Assembly (NCBI RefSeq): GCF_001514195.1
Contig: NZ_KQ948736.1
Coordinates: 314,895 to 378,894, forward strand
Source of the DNA: Streptomyces griseorubiginosus
GTDB taxonomy: Bacteria > Actinomycetota > Actinomycetes > Streptomycetales > Streptomycetaceae
DNA: 64,000 nt
Direction of reading: 5' to 3'
Numbering within the stretch: position 1 is the first letter of the stretch; each line of letters begins with the position of its first letter. A program made the position numbers and the translations under genes. The notes below the pieces were generated by a model. That model was not told the DNA's origin. It saw only the letters and a program-made list of their open reading frames with translations, and searched no databases. This document shows, piece after piece, positions 27,343 through 36,504 of the stretch.

Positions 27343-27371
27343 GTGCGGGAGGCTCGCACCGCCTCCCGCAC
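27343..27371 (+). terminator. Terminator of the tex gene
   Basis: An 11-bp perfect stem (27343-27353 with 27361-27371) with a 7-nt loop starts 13 nt after the Tex stop. This is a clear strong hairpin, so Tex is probably monocistronic and the next gene needs its own promoter in the following 32 nt or readthrough. Confidence 0.82.
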
Positions 27372-27403
27372 GCCGAGGGTGGCGGACACCTAGGGTGAAG
27401 GGC

Positions 27404-27970
27404 ATGGTCACTTCGCGCACCGTCACCTGGGAAGTGTTCGAGAGCCGGGGCTACGAGACCGCCTGGGCGGAGTTCGGCGAGGGCTCACTGCGGGCGCGGG
27501 GCAGAGCGGTCGGGGTCGCTCCCGAGCCGTACTGGATCTCGTACGAGCTCGAGACCGGCGATGACTTCGTGACCCGCCGACTGGCGGTCACGGCGGAGAC
27601 CGGGTCGGGGACCCGCACCCTGGACCTGGCCCACGACGGACACGGCCGGTGGGCCGCCGACGGAGAGCCGCTGCCCGGGCTCGACGGGGCGCTCGACTGC
27701 GATCTGGGGCTGTGTCCGCTCACCAACGCCATGCCCGTGCTGCGGCACGGGCTCCATCGGGCGCCCGGGGAACGGGAGTTCCTGATGGCGTGGGTGTCGG
27801 TGCCCGAGCTGTCCGTACGGCCCTCGCCGCAGACCTACACCCATCTGGAGCGGACGGGTGCGGGCGGACGGGTGCGGTTCGCCTCCGGCGACTTCCGCAG
27901 CGACCTCCTGTTCGACGAGGACGGACTCGTCGTCGACTATCCCTCGCTCGCCCGCCGACTCACGGACTAG
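27404..27970 (+). CDS. Putative glycolipid-binding family protein
   Basis: A 188-residue protein. The central LDCDLGLCPLTNAMPVLR and the late QTYTHLER are the conserved pieces of the actinobacterial putative glycolipid-binding family (PF06475, from memory). It is predicted cytosolic: no signal or transmembrane segment is seen. The function is not established. The ATG at 27404 follows AAGG. It converges on the ABC-F gene, with 21 nt between the stops. Confidence 0.75.
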   Translation: MVTSRTVTWEVFESRGYETAWAEFGEGSLRARGRAVGVAPEPYWISYELETGDDFVTRRLAVTAETGSGTRTLDLAHDGHGRWAADGEPLPGLDGALDCDLGLCPLTNAMPVLRHGLHRAPGEREFLMAWVSVPELSVRPSPQTYTHLERTGAGGRVRFASGDFRSDLLFDEDGLVVDYPSLARRLTD

Positions 27971-27991
27971 CACCCCTGCGCCCGGTCGGCC

Positions 27992-29632
27992 CTAGCGCTC
28001 GGTCACCTTGCCGTCGGCGACCTCCAGGCGGCGGTTCACGCGCACCGCGTCCAGCATGCGGCGGTCGTGGGTGACCAGGAGCAGGGTGCCCTCGTAGGCG
28101 TCCAGGGCCGACTCCAGCTGCTCGATCGCCGGCAGGTCGAGGTGGTTCGTCGGCTCGTCCAGGACCAGCAGGTTCACACCGCGGGCCTGCAACAGCGCGA
28201 GCGCGGAGCGCGTCCGCTCCCCCGGTGACAGGGTCGCCGCCGAACGCATGACGTGGTCGGACTTCAGGCCGAACTTGGCCAGGAGGGTCCGGACCTCCAC
28301 GGGCTCGGTGTCGGGGACGGCCGCGCAGAAGGCGTCGAGCAGCGACTCCTCGCCGTGGAACAGCTTGCGGGCCTGGTCGACCTCGCCGATCAGGACGCCG
28401 GAGCCGAGGGCGGCCTGGCCGGCGGACAGCGCCGCCCGGCCGAGCAGGGCGGCCAGCAGCGTCGACTTGCCGGCGCCGTTCGCTCCGGTGACCGCCACCC
28501 GGTCCGCCCAGTCGATCTGGAGGGTGACCGGGCCGAGCACGAAGTTGCCCTGGCGCACCTCGGCGTCCCGCAGCGTGGCGACCACCGCTCCCGAGCGGGG
28601 GGCCGCCGCGATCTCCATGCGCAGTTCCCACTCCTTGCGCGGCTCCTCGACGACATCGAGGCGTTCGATCATGCGCTGGGTCTGGCGGGCCTTCGCGGCC
28701 TGCTTCTCGCTGGCCTCGCTGCGGAACTTGCGGCCGATCTTGTCGTTGTCGTTGCTCGCCTTGCGGCGGGCGTTCTTGACGCCCTTGTCCATCCAGGAGC
28801 GCTGCATCTGCGCCCGGTCCTGGAGGGCGGCCCGCTTGTCGGCGTACTCCTCGTAGTCGTCCCGGGCATGCCTGCGGGCGACCTCGCGCTCCTCCAGGTA
28901 GGCCTCGTAGCCGCCGCCGTAGAGGGTGATCTGCTGCTGGGCCAGGTCGAGTTCGAGGACCTTGGTGACCGTGCGGGTGAGGAACTCGCGGTCGTGGCTG
29001 ACGACGACCGTGCCGGCCCGCAGGCCCTTCACGAACTTCTCCAGGCGCTCCAGGCCGTCCAGGTCGAGGTCGTTGGTCGGCTCGTCGAGGAGGAAGACGT
29101 CGTAGCGGGAGAGCAGGAGGGAGGCGAGGCCGGCGCGGGCCGCCTGGCCGCCCGAGAGCGAGGTCATCGGCTGGTCCAGGTCGACCGCGAGGCCGAGCGA
29201 GTCTGCGACCTCCTCGGCGCGTTCGTCGAGGTCGGCGCCGCCCAGGTCGAGCCAGCGCTCCAGGCTGGTGGCGTAGGCGTCGTCCGCGCCCGGGGCTCCG
29301 TCGACCAGGGCCTGGGTCGCGTCGTCCATCACCTGCTGGGCCTCGGCGACGCCGGTGCGGCGGGCCAGGAACTCCCGGACGGTCTCGCCCGGGCGGCGCT
29401 CCGGCTCCTGCGGGAGGTGACCGACGGTCGCCGTCGGCGGGGAGAGCCTGAGCTCGCCCTCCTCCGGTGCGAGCAGGCCCGCGAGCATCCTGAGCAGCGT
29501 GGACTTGCCGGCGCCGTTGGCCCCGACCAGGCCGATGACGTCTCCGGGTGCGACGACGAGGTCGAGCCCGCTGAACAGGGAGCGGTCGCCGTGGCCGGCG
29601 GCGAGGTTCTTGGCGACGAGGGTGGCAGTCAT
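27992..29632 (-). CDS. ABC-F family ATPase
   Basis: A 546-residue soluble protein with two ABC domains and no membrane segments. First domain: GANGAGKST, then LSGGQAARAGLASL and LLDEPTNDLDL. Second domain: GANGAGKST, LSPGERTRSALAL and LDEPTNHLDL. The domains are joined by a charged linker (about residues 240-320, rich in Arg/Lys). ABC-F proteins act on the ribosome as translation factors or antibiotic-resistance factors. The start ATG at 29632 is fixed by the conserved VAKNLAAGHGDR start of domain one. Confidence 0.93.
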   Translation of the reverse strand: MTATLVAKNLAAGHGDRSLFSGLDLVVAPGDVIGLVGANGAGKSTLLRMLAGLLAPEEGELRLSPPTATVGHLPQEPERRPGETVREFLARRTGVAEAQQVMDDATQALVDGAPGADDAYATSLERWLDLGGADLDERAEEVADSLGLAVDLDQPMTSLSGGQAARAGLASLLLSRYDVFLLDEPTNDLDLDGLERLEKFVKGLRAGTVVVSHDREFLTRTVTKVLELDLAQQQITLYGGGYEAYLEEREVARRHARDDYEEYADKRAALQDRAQMQRSWMDKGVKNARRKASNDNDKIGRKFRSEASEKQAAKARQTQRMIERLDVVEEPRKEWELRMEIAAAPRSGAVVATLRDAEVRQGNFVLGPVTLQIDWADRVAVTGANGAGKSTLLAALLGRAALSAGQAALGSGVLIGEVDQARKLFHGEESLLDAFCAAVPDTEPVEVRTLLAKFGLKSDHVMRSAATLSPGERTRSALALLQARGVNLLVLDEPTNHLDLPAIEQLESALDAYEGTLLLVTHDRRMLDAVRVNRRLEVADGKVTER

Positions 29633-29728
29633 CAGACCGCCGATCCTAGTGGCCGTGGGGGACGGCCGGCGCTCGGGATTTCAGCGGGCCCTCTCCTCCG
29701 CGAGGCACCGGTCGCCCGCCTCCGCTCC

Positions 29729-30751
29729 TCACCGGGCCATCGCCTCCACCAGGACGCTTCCCGAGGTCCGTGCCACCACGAAGGACTCTCCCTTGACCGC
29801 CTTGGCGTCCAGGGCGATCCGGTGCCGGCCCGCTTCCAGGACGCCGTCGAAGACCTCCTGGGCGTGGGTGCGGTAGAGGCGGTCGAGGCGGTACGCCGTC
29901 AGCCGCACCCGGCACGGGGAGGTGACCTCGACGCCCGCCTCGCCGTCGGCGGCGACCAGCCTGATCAGTCGGCGCTGTGCGAGGGGGCTGCGGTCGAGGG
30001 CGTGCTCTATCTGGGCCACGAGGAGCGGGACGATCGGGGCCAGGCCGTCGACGTAGGCCACCTCGATGCCCGCGCCGGCGAAGGACCGGCGTACGGCGGC
30101 ACGTTCCTCCTCGCTGATCGCGCGGCCGAAGGCGACGGCGCCGTAGCCGCGCAGTTCGTCGGCGGGGACCCCGCCCACGCCGTGCGTGATGTCGGCGCCG
30201 ATGCCGATGGAGCGCAGGGCGGCGGCCAGCTTGGCGAGGACGGCGACGCGGGCGCCGATGAGCAGGACGCGGCGGCGGGCCCGCCGGGTCTCCTCCTGGA
30301 GGAGGGAGTCCAGTGCCGCGCGGTACTCGGCGCCCTGGAAGCGGAAGGGGCCGATGCCGTGGTAGCCGTTGAGGCGGAGGTCCACGGTCTCCTCGGTCTG
30401 CCAGGCGAAGTCGCGCCAGATGAAGTCGTCACCGTCCCGCTCGATGACGGCGGTGACGGCCCCGCAGGCCAGGTCCTCGCACTCGGGACAGCCGTAGATG
30501 ACGTGACGGCCGCCCGGCAGCGGGGCGTCCGTCTCGCCCAGGAGGCTGCGGACCTGTGCGGTGAAGATGGCGGGCGGCACGTCGGAGGCGAGGGGGGAGA
30601 CGGCGTCGAGGTCGGAGAGCTGGAAGAGGAGCGGGCGGCTGTCGACGATGAAGTCCACGAAGTCGCGGTGCAGTTGGAAGTCACCGTTGGCGAGGACTCC
30701 ACCGGCACGCATCGCCGGTGCCAGGCCGAAGGTCGCGTAGGCGGCAGACAT
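29729..30751 (-). CDS. Conserved hypothetical protein with a Rossmann-like segment
   Basis: A 340-residue protein that I do not recognise by function. The N-terminal half has a CPECEDLACG cysteine cluster (Cys at about residues 94, 97 and 102), which could bind metal. The centre, from about residue 165, reads VLLIGARVAVLAKLAAAL and looks like a dinucleotide-binding strand-loop-helix; related entries are often called oxidoreductase without proof. A conserved WRDFAW and ETVDLRLNGYHG precede it. The ATG at 30751 is the natural start. It lies between ABC-F and BCCT genes, all minus strand, but a hairpin separates it from BCCT. Confidence 0.6.
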   Translation of the reverse strand: MSAAYATFGLAPAMRAGGVLANGDFQLHRDFVDFIVDSRPLLFQLSDLDAVSPLASDVPPAIFTAQVRSLLGETDAPLPGGRHVIYGCPECEDLACGAVTAVIERDGDDFIWRDFAWQTEETVDLRLNGYHGIGPFRFQGAEYRAALDSLLQEETRRARRRVLLIGARVAVLAKLAAALRSIGIGADITHGVGGVPADELRGYGAVAFGRAISEEERAAVRRSFAGAGIEVAYVDGLAPIVPLLVAQIEHALDRSPLAQRRLIRLVAADGEAGVEVTSPCRVRLTAYRLDRLYRTHAQEVFDGVLEAGRHRIALDAKAVKGESFVVARTSGSVLVEAMAR

Positions 30752-30917
30752 GGTGTGAGTATTCCCGGCTTTGGGCAGGTCTGCGCACGGCATGGGGCAT
30801 TCCGCTACGGCCGGGCCGCCGGGGTCGCCCGACGAGGAGGAGTTGGGAGCCCGGCCAGGCGTGGGCGGCGTACGCGTGGTCGAAGGGGGACCGGCGGGAG
30901 GGGGGCCTGACATCGGT

Positions 30918-30953
30918 GCGCGGAGGAGGCGGTCGTGCCCGCCCCCTCCGCGC
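30918..30953 (-). terminator. Terminator after the BCCT transporter gene
   Basis: A 14-bp stem with one mismatch (30918-30931 with 30940-30953) and an 8-nt loop lies 12 nt beyond the BCCT stop codon. It probably ends that monocistronic transcript. Confidence 0.72.
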
Positions 30954-30964
30954 GCCGGCCGTTC

Positions 30965-32665
30965 TCAGGCGTGGTCGTGGCCCAGCGGGTCGCCCTCCGT
31001 CTCGGTGCCGGGGCCCGGGCCGATCTGGATCCCGAAGTCGCCGTCGTACTTGCGGTGGCCCTCGATCACGGCGAGTTCGACGGCCTCGGAGCCCATCTCG
31101 CCGCGCACGATGACCGGGTCCCGGCGCAGGTCGCGCATGAGGGCGACACACATGCCGATCATGACGAGGACGAAGGGCGCGGCGGCCAGGATGGTGAGGT
31201 TCTGGAGGCCGGTGAGCGCGTCGCCCTGGCCGCTGCCGACGAGCAGCATGATCGCGGCGACCGCTCCGGTGACCACGCCCCAGAACACCACGACGAAACG
31301 GCCGGGTTCGAGGGCGCCCTTCTGGGAGAGCGTGCCCATCACGATGGACGCGGCGTCGGCGCCCGACACGAAGAAGATGCCGACCAGGATCATCACGAGC
31401 AGGCTGGTGACGGTGGCCATGGGGAACTCCTGGAGCACCGCGAAGAGTTGGCCCTCGGGGGTGTCCTCGCCGCCGAGCGCGCCGCCCTCCTTCAGCTTCA
31501 TGGCCGTGCCGCCGAAGATCGCGAACCAGACCAGGCTGACCGTGCTGGGCACCAGGATGACCCCGCCGACGAACTGGCGGACGGTGCGGCCTCGGCTGAT
31601 GCGGGCGATGAACATGCCCACGAAGGGCGTCCAGGAGATCCACCAGGCCCAGTAGAAGACGGTCCAGCTGCCGAGCCAGTCCGCGACGCCCTTGCCGCCG
31701 CTGGCCTCGGTGCGGCCGGCCAGCTGGGGCAGGTCGCCGAGGTAGGAGAAGATCGAGGTGGGCAGCAGGTCGAGGACGATGATCGTGGGCCCCGCGACGA
31801 ACACGAAGACCGCGAGGACCAGGGCCAGCACCATGTTGGTGTTGGACAGCCACTGGATGCCCCGCTCGATGCCGGAGACCGCTGAGAGCACGAAGGCCAG
31901 GGTCAGTACGGCGATGATGGCGACGAGCAGTCCGGTGCTGACGTGGTTCATCCAGTCCAGCTCCTGGAAGCCGGAGCCGATCTGGAGGGCGCCGAGACCG
32001 AGGGAGGCGGCGGAGCCGAAGACGGTGGCGATGATCGCGAGGATGTCGATCACCCGGCCGGCGGCGCCGTTGGCGTGCCGCTCCCCGATGAGGGGGGTGA
32101 AGACGGCGCTGATGGTCTGGCGCCTGCGCTTGCGGAAGGTGCTGTAGGCGATGGCGAGGCCGACCACCGCGTAGATCGCCCACGGGTGCAGGGTCCAGTG
32201 GAAGAGGGTCGTCGCCATCGCCGTCTCCATGCGTTCACCGGAGTTGGCTGGATCGGTGCCCGGCGGCGGGGTCGTGTAGTGGGAGAGCGGCTCGCTGACG
32301 CCGTAGAACATCAGGCCGATGCCCATGCCGGCGCTGAACATCATGGCGACCCAGGAGACGGTTCTGAACTCGGGTTCCTCGCCCTCGGCGCCCAGGTGGA
32401 TGCGGCCGTAACGGCTCATCGCGAGCCACAGGGCGAACACCACGAAGCACGAGGCGGCCAGCATGAAGGCCCAGCCGCCGTTGTGGATCAGCCCGTCGAG
32501 CAGCGTGGTGGAGACGTCCTCCAGGGAGTCCGTCGCCGCCCAGCCCCAGATCACGAAGGCCAGGGTGATGACGGCGGTGACTCCGAACACCACCCGGTCG
32601 GTCCGGTGGCCGAGAACGCCCATGGGGCCTTCCCGGCCACCTCTCTTCTTCAGGTCTTCAGTCAT
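30965..32665 (-). CDS. BCCT-family betaine/carnitine/choline transporter
   Basis: A 566-residue membrane protein with twelve hydrophobic segments. The aromatic substrate-binding stretch WAWWISWTPFVGMFIARISRGRT is the BCCT hallmark, and the GMGIGLMFYGVSEPL segment carries the Gly-rich sodium-site motif. It takes up glycine betaine or similar compounds, probably with sodium, for osmoprotection. The C-terminal tail is hydrophilic and acidic. I chose the ATG at 32665 because GGGGAAGG is well placed; the GTG at 32674 leaves no spacing. A terminator follows. Confidence 0.93.
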   Translation of the reverse strand: MTEDLKKRGGREGPMGVLGHRTDRVVFGVTAVITLAFVIWGWAATDSLEDVSTTLLDGLIHNGGWAFMLAASCFVVFALWLAMSRYGRIHLGAEGEEPEFRTVSWVAMMFSAGMGIGLMFYGVSEPLSHYTTPPPGTDPANSGERMETAMATTLFHWTLHPWAIYAVVGLAIAYSTFRKRRRQTISAVFTPLIGERHANGAAGRVIDILAIIATVFGSAASLGLGALQIGSGFQELDWMNHVSTGLLVAIIAVLTLAFVLSAVSGIERGIQWLSNTNMVLALVLAVFVFVAGPTIIVLDLLPTSIFSYLGDLPQLAGRTEASGGKGVADWLGSWTVFYWAWWISWTPFVGMFIARISRGRTVRQFVGGVILVPSTVSLVWFAIFGGTAMKLKEGGALGGEDTPEGQLFAVLQEFPMATVTSLLVMILVGIFFVSGADAASIVMGTLSQKGALEPGRFVVVFWGVVTGAVAAIMLLVGSGQGDALTGLQNLTILAAAPFVLVMIGMCVALMRDLRRDPVIVRGEMGSEAVELAVIEGHRKYDGDFGIQIGPGPGTETEGDPLGHDHA

Positions 32666-32795
32666 CTGCGGCACCTTCCCCTGGGGCGGTGGGTACGCCG
32701 GTTTTCACACAGTTCCCCAGGACCTACCACAGATGCCGCAGATCAGCGCCGATTCACCGGCCGGTGTCCGGCTCCGTCACCGGTTGCTCGCCGGC

Positions 32796-34763
32796 TCATC
32801 CACCCTCCGGGACACGGTGGGCGGTGCGCGGCGCCCGGACACCGTCGAGCGCCCCGGCCTCCTGCGGTACGGCGGTCCGGGCGCCCTTCGTGGCGTGCGC
32901 GAAGGCGGCGGCGCCGCCGACCAAGGGGACCCGGGCCGAGGTACGGGCCAGGTCGATCGTCAGGGTGGGCCGGGTGGGCGGCGGGTCGATGAGGTCCTTG
33001 TCGGTGCCCGCGACGATCAGGGCGAGACGGTGGCCCGCGGGCACGACGTGGTCCGTGGCGCCCAGGTCGAGGGTGATGGTGTAGGCCTTGCCCGGGGTGA
33101 GCGGGACGCCCTTCCCGGCATCCGCGTAGGTGCCGAGGTCGGCCCAGCCGCGGCTGACCACCGTGTAGTCGACGGCGGTCGTCTTCGCCCGGGTCTCCTT
33201 GAAGCAGGCGCTGTCACCGGTGGTGCTCAGTCCCCAGCAGGTGCGGTCGGCCAGGGTGCTGATGCCTTCCCCGCTCGCCGCGTAGTCACGGATGGTGTCG
33301 GGACCCAGGTCCACGAGGACGGCGGACAGGTGGGCCGTGGAGGTGGTGGGTGTCGCGGTGACGGTCACCTTCGAGGCGCCCGACAGGCGGAGGTCCCCGG
33401 TGAGGGTGCCGGTGGTGAAGCCCGCCTTGTCGGGGGTCGAGGTGTCGATCCGGGCGGCCCAGTCGGTCTCGCTCAGTGCGGGGTCGTCGGTGAAGGTCTC
33501 GGTGCCCCTGGCCCTGCTCAGGCCGAGGGTGCCGACGCCCGGCCGGGTGCCCTGCGCGGGGCGCAGAGTGGTGGCCGAAGTGCCGCGCGGGGGCCAGGAC
33601 TTGGAGGTGACCCACTGGTCGGGGTGGCGTTCGATGTCGGCCATGGGCTCGCGGTCGATGCCGTTGTCGTAGCCGAGGAGTTCGTGGTCGAACCAGCGGT
33701 GCAGGGTGTCGACCCACTGCGCGCGTCGGAAGTCGAAGGGGTCGACGTGGCCGGTCTGGGAGAGCCAGATCTTGCGCTGGACGCCGTTCTTCGCGAGGGC
33801 GTCCCACCACGGACCGACGTGCTGGAGACGGACGTTGAGGTCCTGCATGCCGTGCACCAGGAAGACGCTGGCCTTGACCTTGCGCGCGTCCTTGACGTAG
33901 TCGCGCTCGGTCCACAGCGGGGTCCGGTCACCGGTGCGGGGTGCCTGGTCGACGAGCTTCTGCTGGACGGCGGCGCACTTGGCGCGGGCGTCGGGGCTGT
34001 CGACGTAGTCCGAGAGCCAGTCGGGCCCGGAGTCGTAGAGCGGGGCGCCCTGGGCGAAGTAGTAGTCGTACCAGGTGGAGATGGCGCTGATCGGGACGAT
34101 GGTCTTCAGGCCCTTCACGCCGGTGGCGGCGACGCCGTTGGCGATGGTGCCGTCCCAGCTCTTGCCGATCATGCCGGTTTTGCCGTTGGTCCAGTCGGCC
34201 TTGGTCTTCTGGGTTCCGGTGCGGGTCGTGTAGGCGGTGGCCCGGCCGTTCAGCCAGTCGACGACGGCCTTCGCGGACTGGATGTCGGAGCGGCCGCCGA
34301 CGTCCACACAGCCGTCGGAGCGGTTGGTTCCGGCCAGGTCGACGCCGACGAAGGCGTAGCCGCGGGGCACGAAGTAGTTGTCGTAGAACAACGGCATCTG
34401 GACGACACGGCCGTTGGCGTCGTACGTCTTCAGCTGACTCTCGTTGCCGCGACCGCAGCAGGAGTAGTACGGGCTGGCGTCCATGATGACCGGGACCTTG
34501 CGGCCCCTCTGGGCGGGTTCGCGGGGCCGCACGATGTCGACGGCGACGCGGTCGGACTTCCCGTCCCCGTCGCCGTCGAGCCGGGTGTCCACCCAGACGG
34601 CCTCGCGGACCGCGTGCTCGTAGGAGTAGACGGGTTGGCTCTCGCGCGGCGCTGTCTGCGCCTGTGCGGTCGCGGGTGCGAGGAAGGTCGCCAGCAGGGC
34701 GGCGGTGGCCGCGAGGGCGGTCGCGAGCGGTCTCCAGATCGTGAAGCGCGTGCTTGTCGGCAT
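32796..34763 (-). CDS. Secreted X-Pro dipeptidyl-peptidase-like hydrolase
   Basis: A 655-residue alpha/beta hydrolase with an N-terminal signal peptide: basic start, hydrophobic core (LATALAATAALLATFLAP) and AQA/AQT cleavage region. The Ser nucleophile is in GKSWDG, with the Asp in HGMQDLNVR and the His in QTGHVDPF. A C-terminal jelly-roll domain (about residues 450-620) completes the X-Pro dipeptidyl-peptidase architecture (PepX). It likely cleaves Xaa-Pro from peptides outside the cell. The start ATG (34763) is divergent from the M1 peptidase gene. Confidence 0.92.
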   Translation of the reverse strand: MPTSTRFTIWRPLATALAATAALLATFLAPATAQAQTAPRESQPVYSYEHAVREAVWVDTRLDGDGDGKSDRVAVDIVRPREPAQRGRKVPVIMDASPYYSCCGRGNESQLKTYDANGRVVQMPLFYDNYFVPRGYAFVGVDLAGTNRSDGCVDVGGRSDIQSAKAVVDWLNGRATAYTTRTGTQKTKADWTNGKTGMIGKSWDGTIANGVAATGVKGLKTIVPISAISTWYDYYFAQGAPLYDSGPDWLSDYVDSPDARAKCAAVQQKLVDQAPRTGDRTPLWTERDYVKDARKVKASVFLVHGMQDLNVRLQHVGPWWDALAKNGVQRKIWLSQTGHVDPFDFRRAQWVDTLHRWFDHELLGYDNGIDREPMADIERHPDQWVTSKSWPPRGTSATTLRPAQGTRPGVGTLGLSRARGTETFTDDPALSETDWAARIDTSTPDKAGFTTGTLTGDLRLSGASKVTVTATPTTSTAHLSAVLVDLGPDTIRDYAASGEGISTLADRTCWGLSTTGDSACFKETRAKTTAVDYTVVSRGWADLGTYADAGKGVPLTPGKAYTITLDLGATDHVVPAGHRLALIVAGTDKDLIDPPPTRPTLTIDLARTSARVPLVGGAAAFAHATKGARTAVPQEAGALDGVRAPRTAHRVPEGG

Positions 34764-34924
34764 GCGCGGACGTTACTGCGGTCAACTCCCGGGCAAAAGA
34801 GGGCCCCTTGAGACCATGTCGGCCGAATGGCGATCGTGTGACAGGGGTGGTCGTGGACACATCCAGCTCACAGGTGGTGAATAGGCTGCGAACCGACTTG
34901 GTCCCCCCACGACTTGGAGTTCTC

Positions 34925-36418
34925 GTGCACCGCAGACTCATCGCACCGGGCGCCCTCGCGGCGGCCTCCCTGATGCTGGCGGTCCCGGCGTCGGCGGCGA
35001 GCTTCTCCCCCGGCGCGCCGGGCATCGGCGACCCCTACTACCCGGACTACGGCAACGGCGGCTACGACGTCTCGCACTACGACCTGCGGCTCAAGTACCA
35101 GCCGTCGACGGACGAGTTGGAGGGTACGGCGACCCTCCTCGCGCGTACGACGCAGGATCTGTCCCGCTTCGACCTGGACTTCCTGCTCGATGTGAGCGAG
35201 GTGCGGGTCAACGGCACGAAGGCGTCCTTCACCACGTCGGGCGAGCATGAGCTGGAGATCACGCCCAAGTCGCCGCTGGCCAAGGGGACCGCGATCACGG
35301 TCGTGGTGCGCTACAGCGGAGTTCCGTCGTCGAAGCAGGCGTACGGCTTCACCAGCTGGCACCGCACTCCGGACGGCGGGGTCGGGGCGAACGAGCCCGA
35401 GGCCGCGTGGTGGTGGTTCCCCAGCAATGATCACCCGCTCGACAAGGCCACCTACGACGTGTCGGTGCTGGTCCCGGACGGCAGCCAGGCCATCTCCAAC
35501 GGCACCCTCCAGTCGACGAGTTCACGCCTGGGCTGGACCCGCTGGAACTGGCGCTCCGACAAGCCGCAGGCCACGTATCTGGCGACGCTGGCCGTCGGCC
35601 GGTTCGACCTCACCACCGGCACGACCGACGGCGGGATCCCGGTCGTCAACGCCTACAGCAAGGACCTGGGGGCCAACTACGGTGCCGCGCGGGCCAGCGT
35701 CGAGCGGACCGGGGAGATCGCCGACTGGCTGAGCTCGTACTTCGGACCGTATCCCTTCGACGCGCTCGGCGGGTACGTGCCGAACACGAACACCGGGTAC
35801 GCGCTGGAGACCCAGACCCGGCCCTTCTACAGCCCGCGCCAGTTCGCGAACGGCTCCAACACCTCGGTGGTCGTGCACGAGCTGGCCCACCAGTGGTACG
35901 GCGACCTGGTGTCGGTGAGCGGCTGGAAGGACATCTGGATCAACGAGGGCTTCGCGCGGTACGCGCAGTGGCTGTGGTCCGAGCACGAGGACGAGGGCAC
36001 GGCACGGGAACTCGCCGACTACGTGTACGCCTCGCACCCGGCCGACGACGCGTTCTGGACGGTGCGGCCGGGTGATCCGGGGCCGGAGAACCAGTTCGAC
36101 ATCGCGGTCTACGACCGGGGGGCGCTGGCCATCCAGGCGCTGCGGAACGAGATCGGTGACGAGGCGTTCTTCGCGGTGCTGAAGGGGTGGCCGCAGCGGC
36201 ACGCCTACGGCAACGCCTCGGTGGCCGACTTCCAGAAGTACGCCGAGGAGGTGTCGGGTCAGCCGCTGGCCGCGCTGTTCGACACATGGCTGTTCCAGCC
36301 GTCGAAGCCGGGGGCGCCGGCGGCGCGGGGCGCGTCGATCGCGGGAGCTGCGGCAACCGCGATTCAGCCGAAGTCGTGGACGAAGATCGCAGCGACGAAC
36401 GACGTGCACACGGACTGA
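34925..36418 (+). CDS. Secreted M1-family metallopeptidase
   Basis: A 497-residue zinc peptidase. A signal peptide (LAAASLMLAVPASAA) precedes the mature chain. The zinc site is HELAH at residues 318-322 with the third ligand E341 in WINEGFARY, exactly 18 residues later. The N-terminal beta domain reads YDVSHYDLRLKYQ. The usual GxMEN exopeptidase motif is replaced by NTNTGYALETQT, which points to an atypical specificity. The start is GTG at 34925 with GGAG upstream. Gene pairs with the divergent X-Pro peptidase, so extracellular peptide use may be linked. Confidence 0.92.
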   Translation: MHRRLIAPGALAAASLMLAVPASAASFSPGAPGIGDPYYPDYGNGGYDVSHYDLRLKYQPSTDELEGTATLLARTTQDLSRFDLDFLLDVSEVRVNGTKASFTTSGEHELEITPKSPLAKGTAITVVVRYSGVPSSKQAYGFTSWHRTPDGGVGANEPEAAWWWFPSNDHPLDKATYDVSVLVPDGSQAISNGTLQSTSSRLGWTRWNWRSDKPQATYLATLAVGRFDLTTGTTDGGIPVVNAYSKDLGANYGAARASVERTGEIADWLSSYFGPYPFDALGGYVPNTNTGYALETQTRPFYSPRQFANGSNTSVVVHELAHQWYGDLVSVSGWKDIWINEGFARYAQWLWSEHEDEGTARELADYVYASHPADDAFWTVRPGDPGPENQFDIAVYDRGALAIQALRNEIGDEAFFAVLKGWPQRHAYGNASVADFQKYAEEVSGQPLAALFDTWLFQPSKPGAPAARGASIAGAAATAIQPKSWTKIAATNDVHTD

Positions 36419-36431
36419 GCGCGGACCGGGT

Positions 36432-36474
36432 GGGCGGCCCTGTCCTTCGACGCGCGTCGAGGCGGGGGCCGCCC
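36432..36474 (+). terminator. Terminator after the M1 peptidase gene
   Basis: A 9-bp GC stem (36432-36440 with 36466-36474) encloses an inner 14-bp palindrome, giving a compound hairpin beginning 13 nt after the stop codon. Confidence 0.65.
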
Positions 36475-36504
36475 TCCACCGGCTCCCGGACTTGGACAGC
36501 CGGT

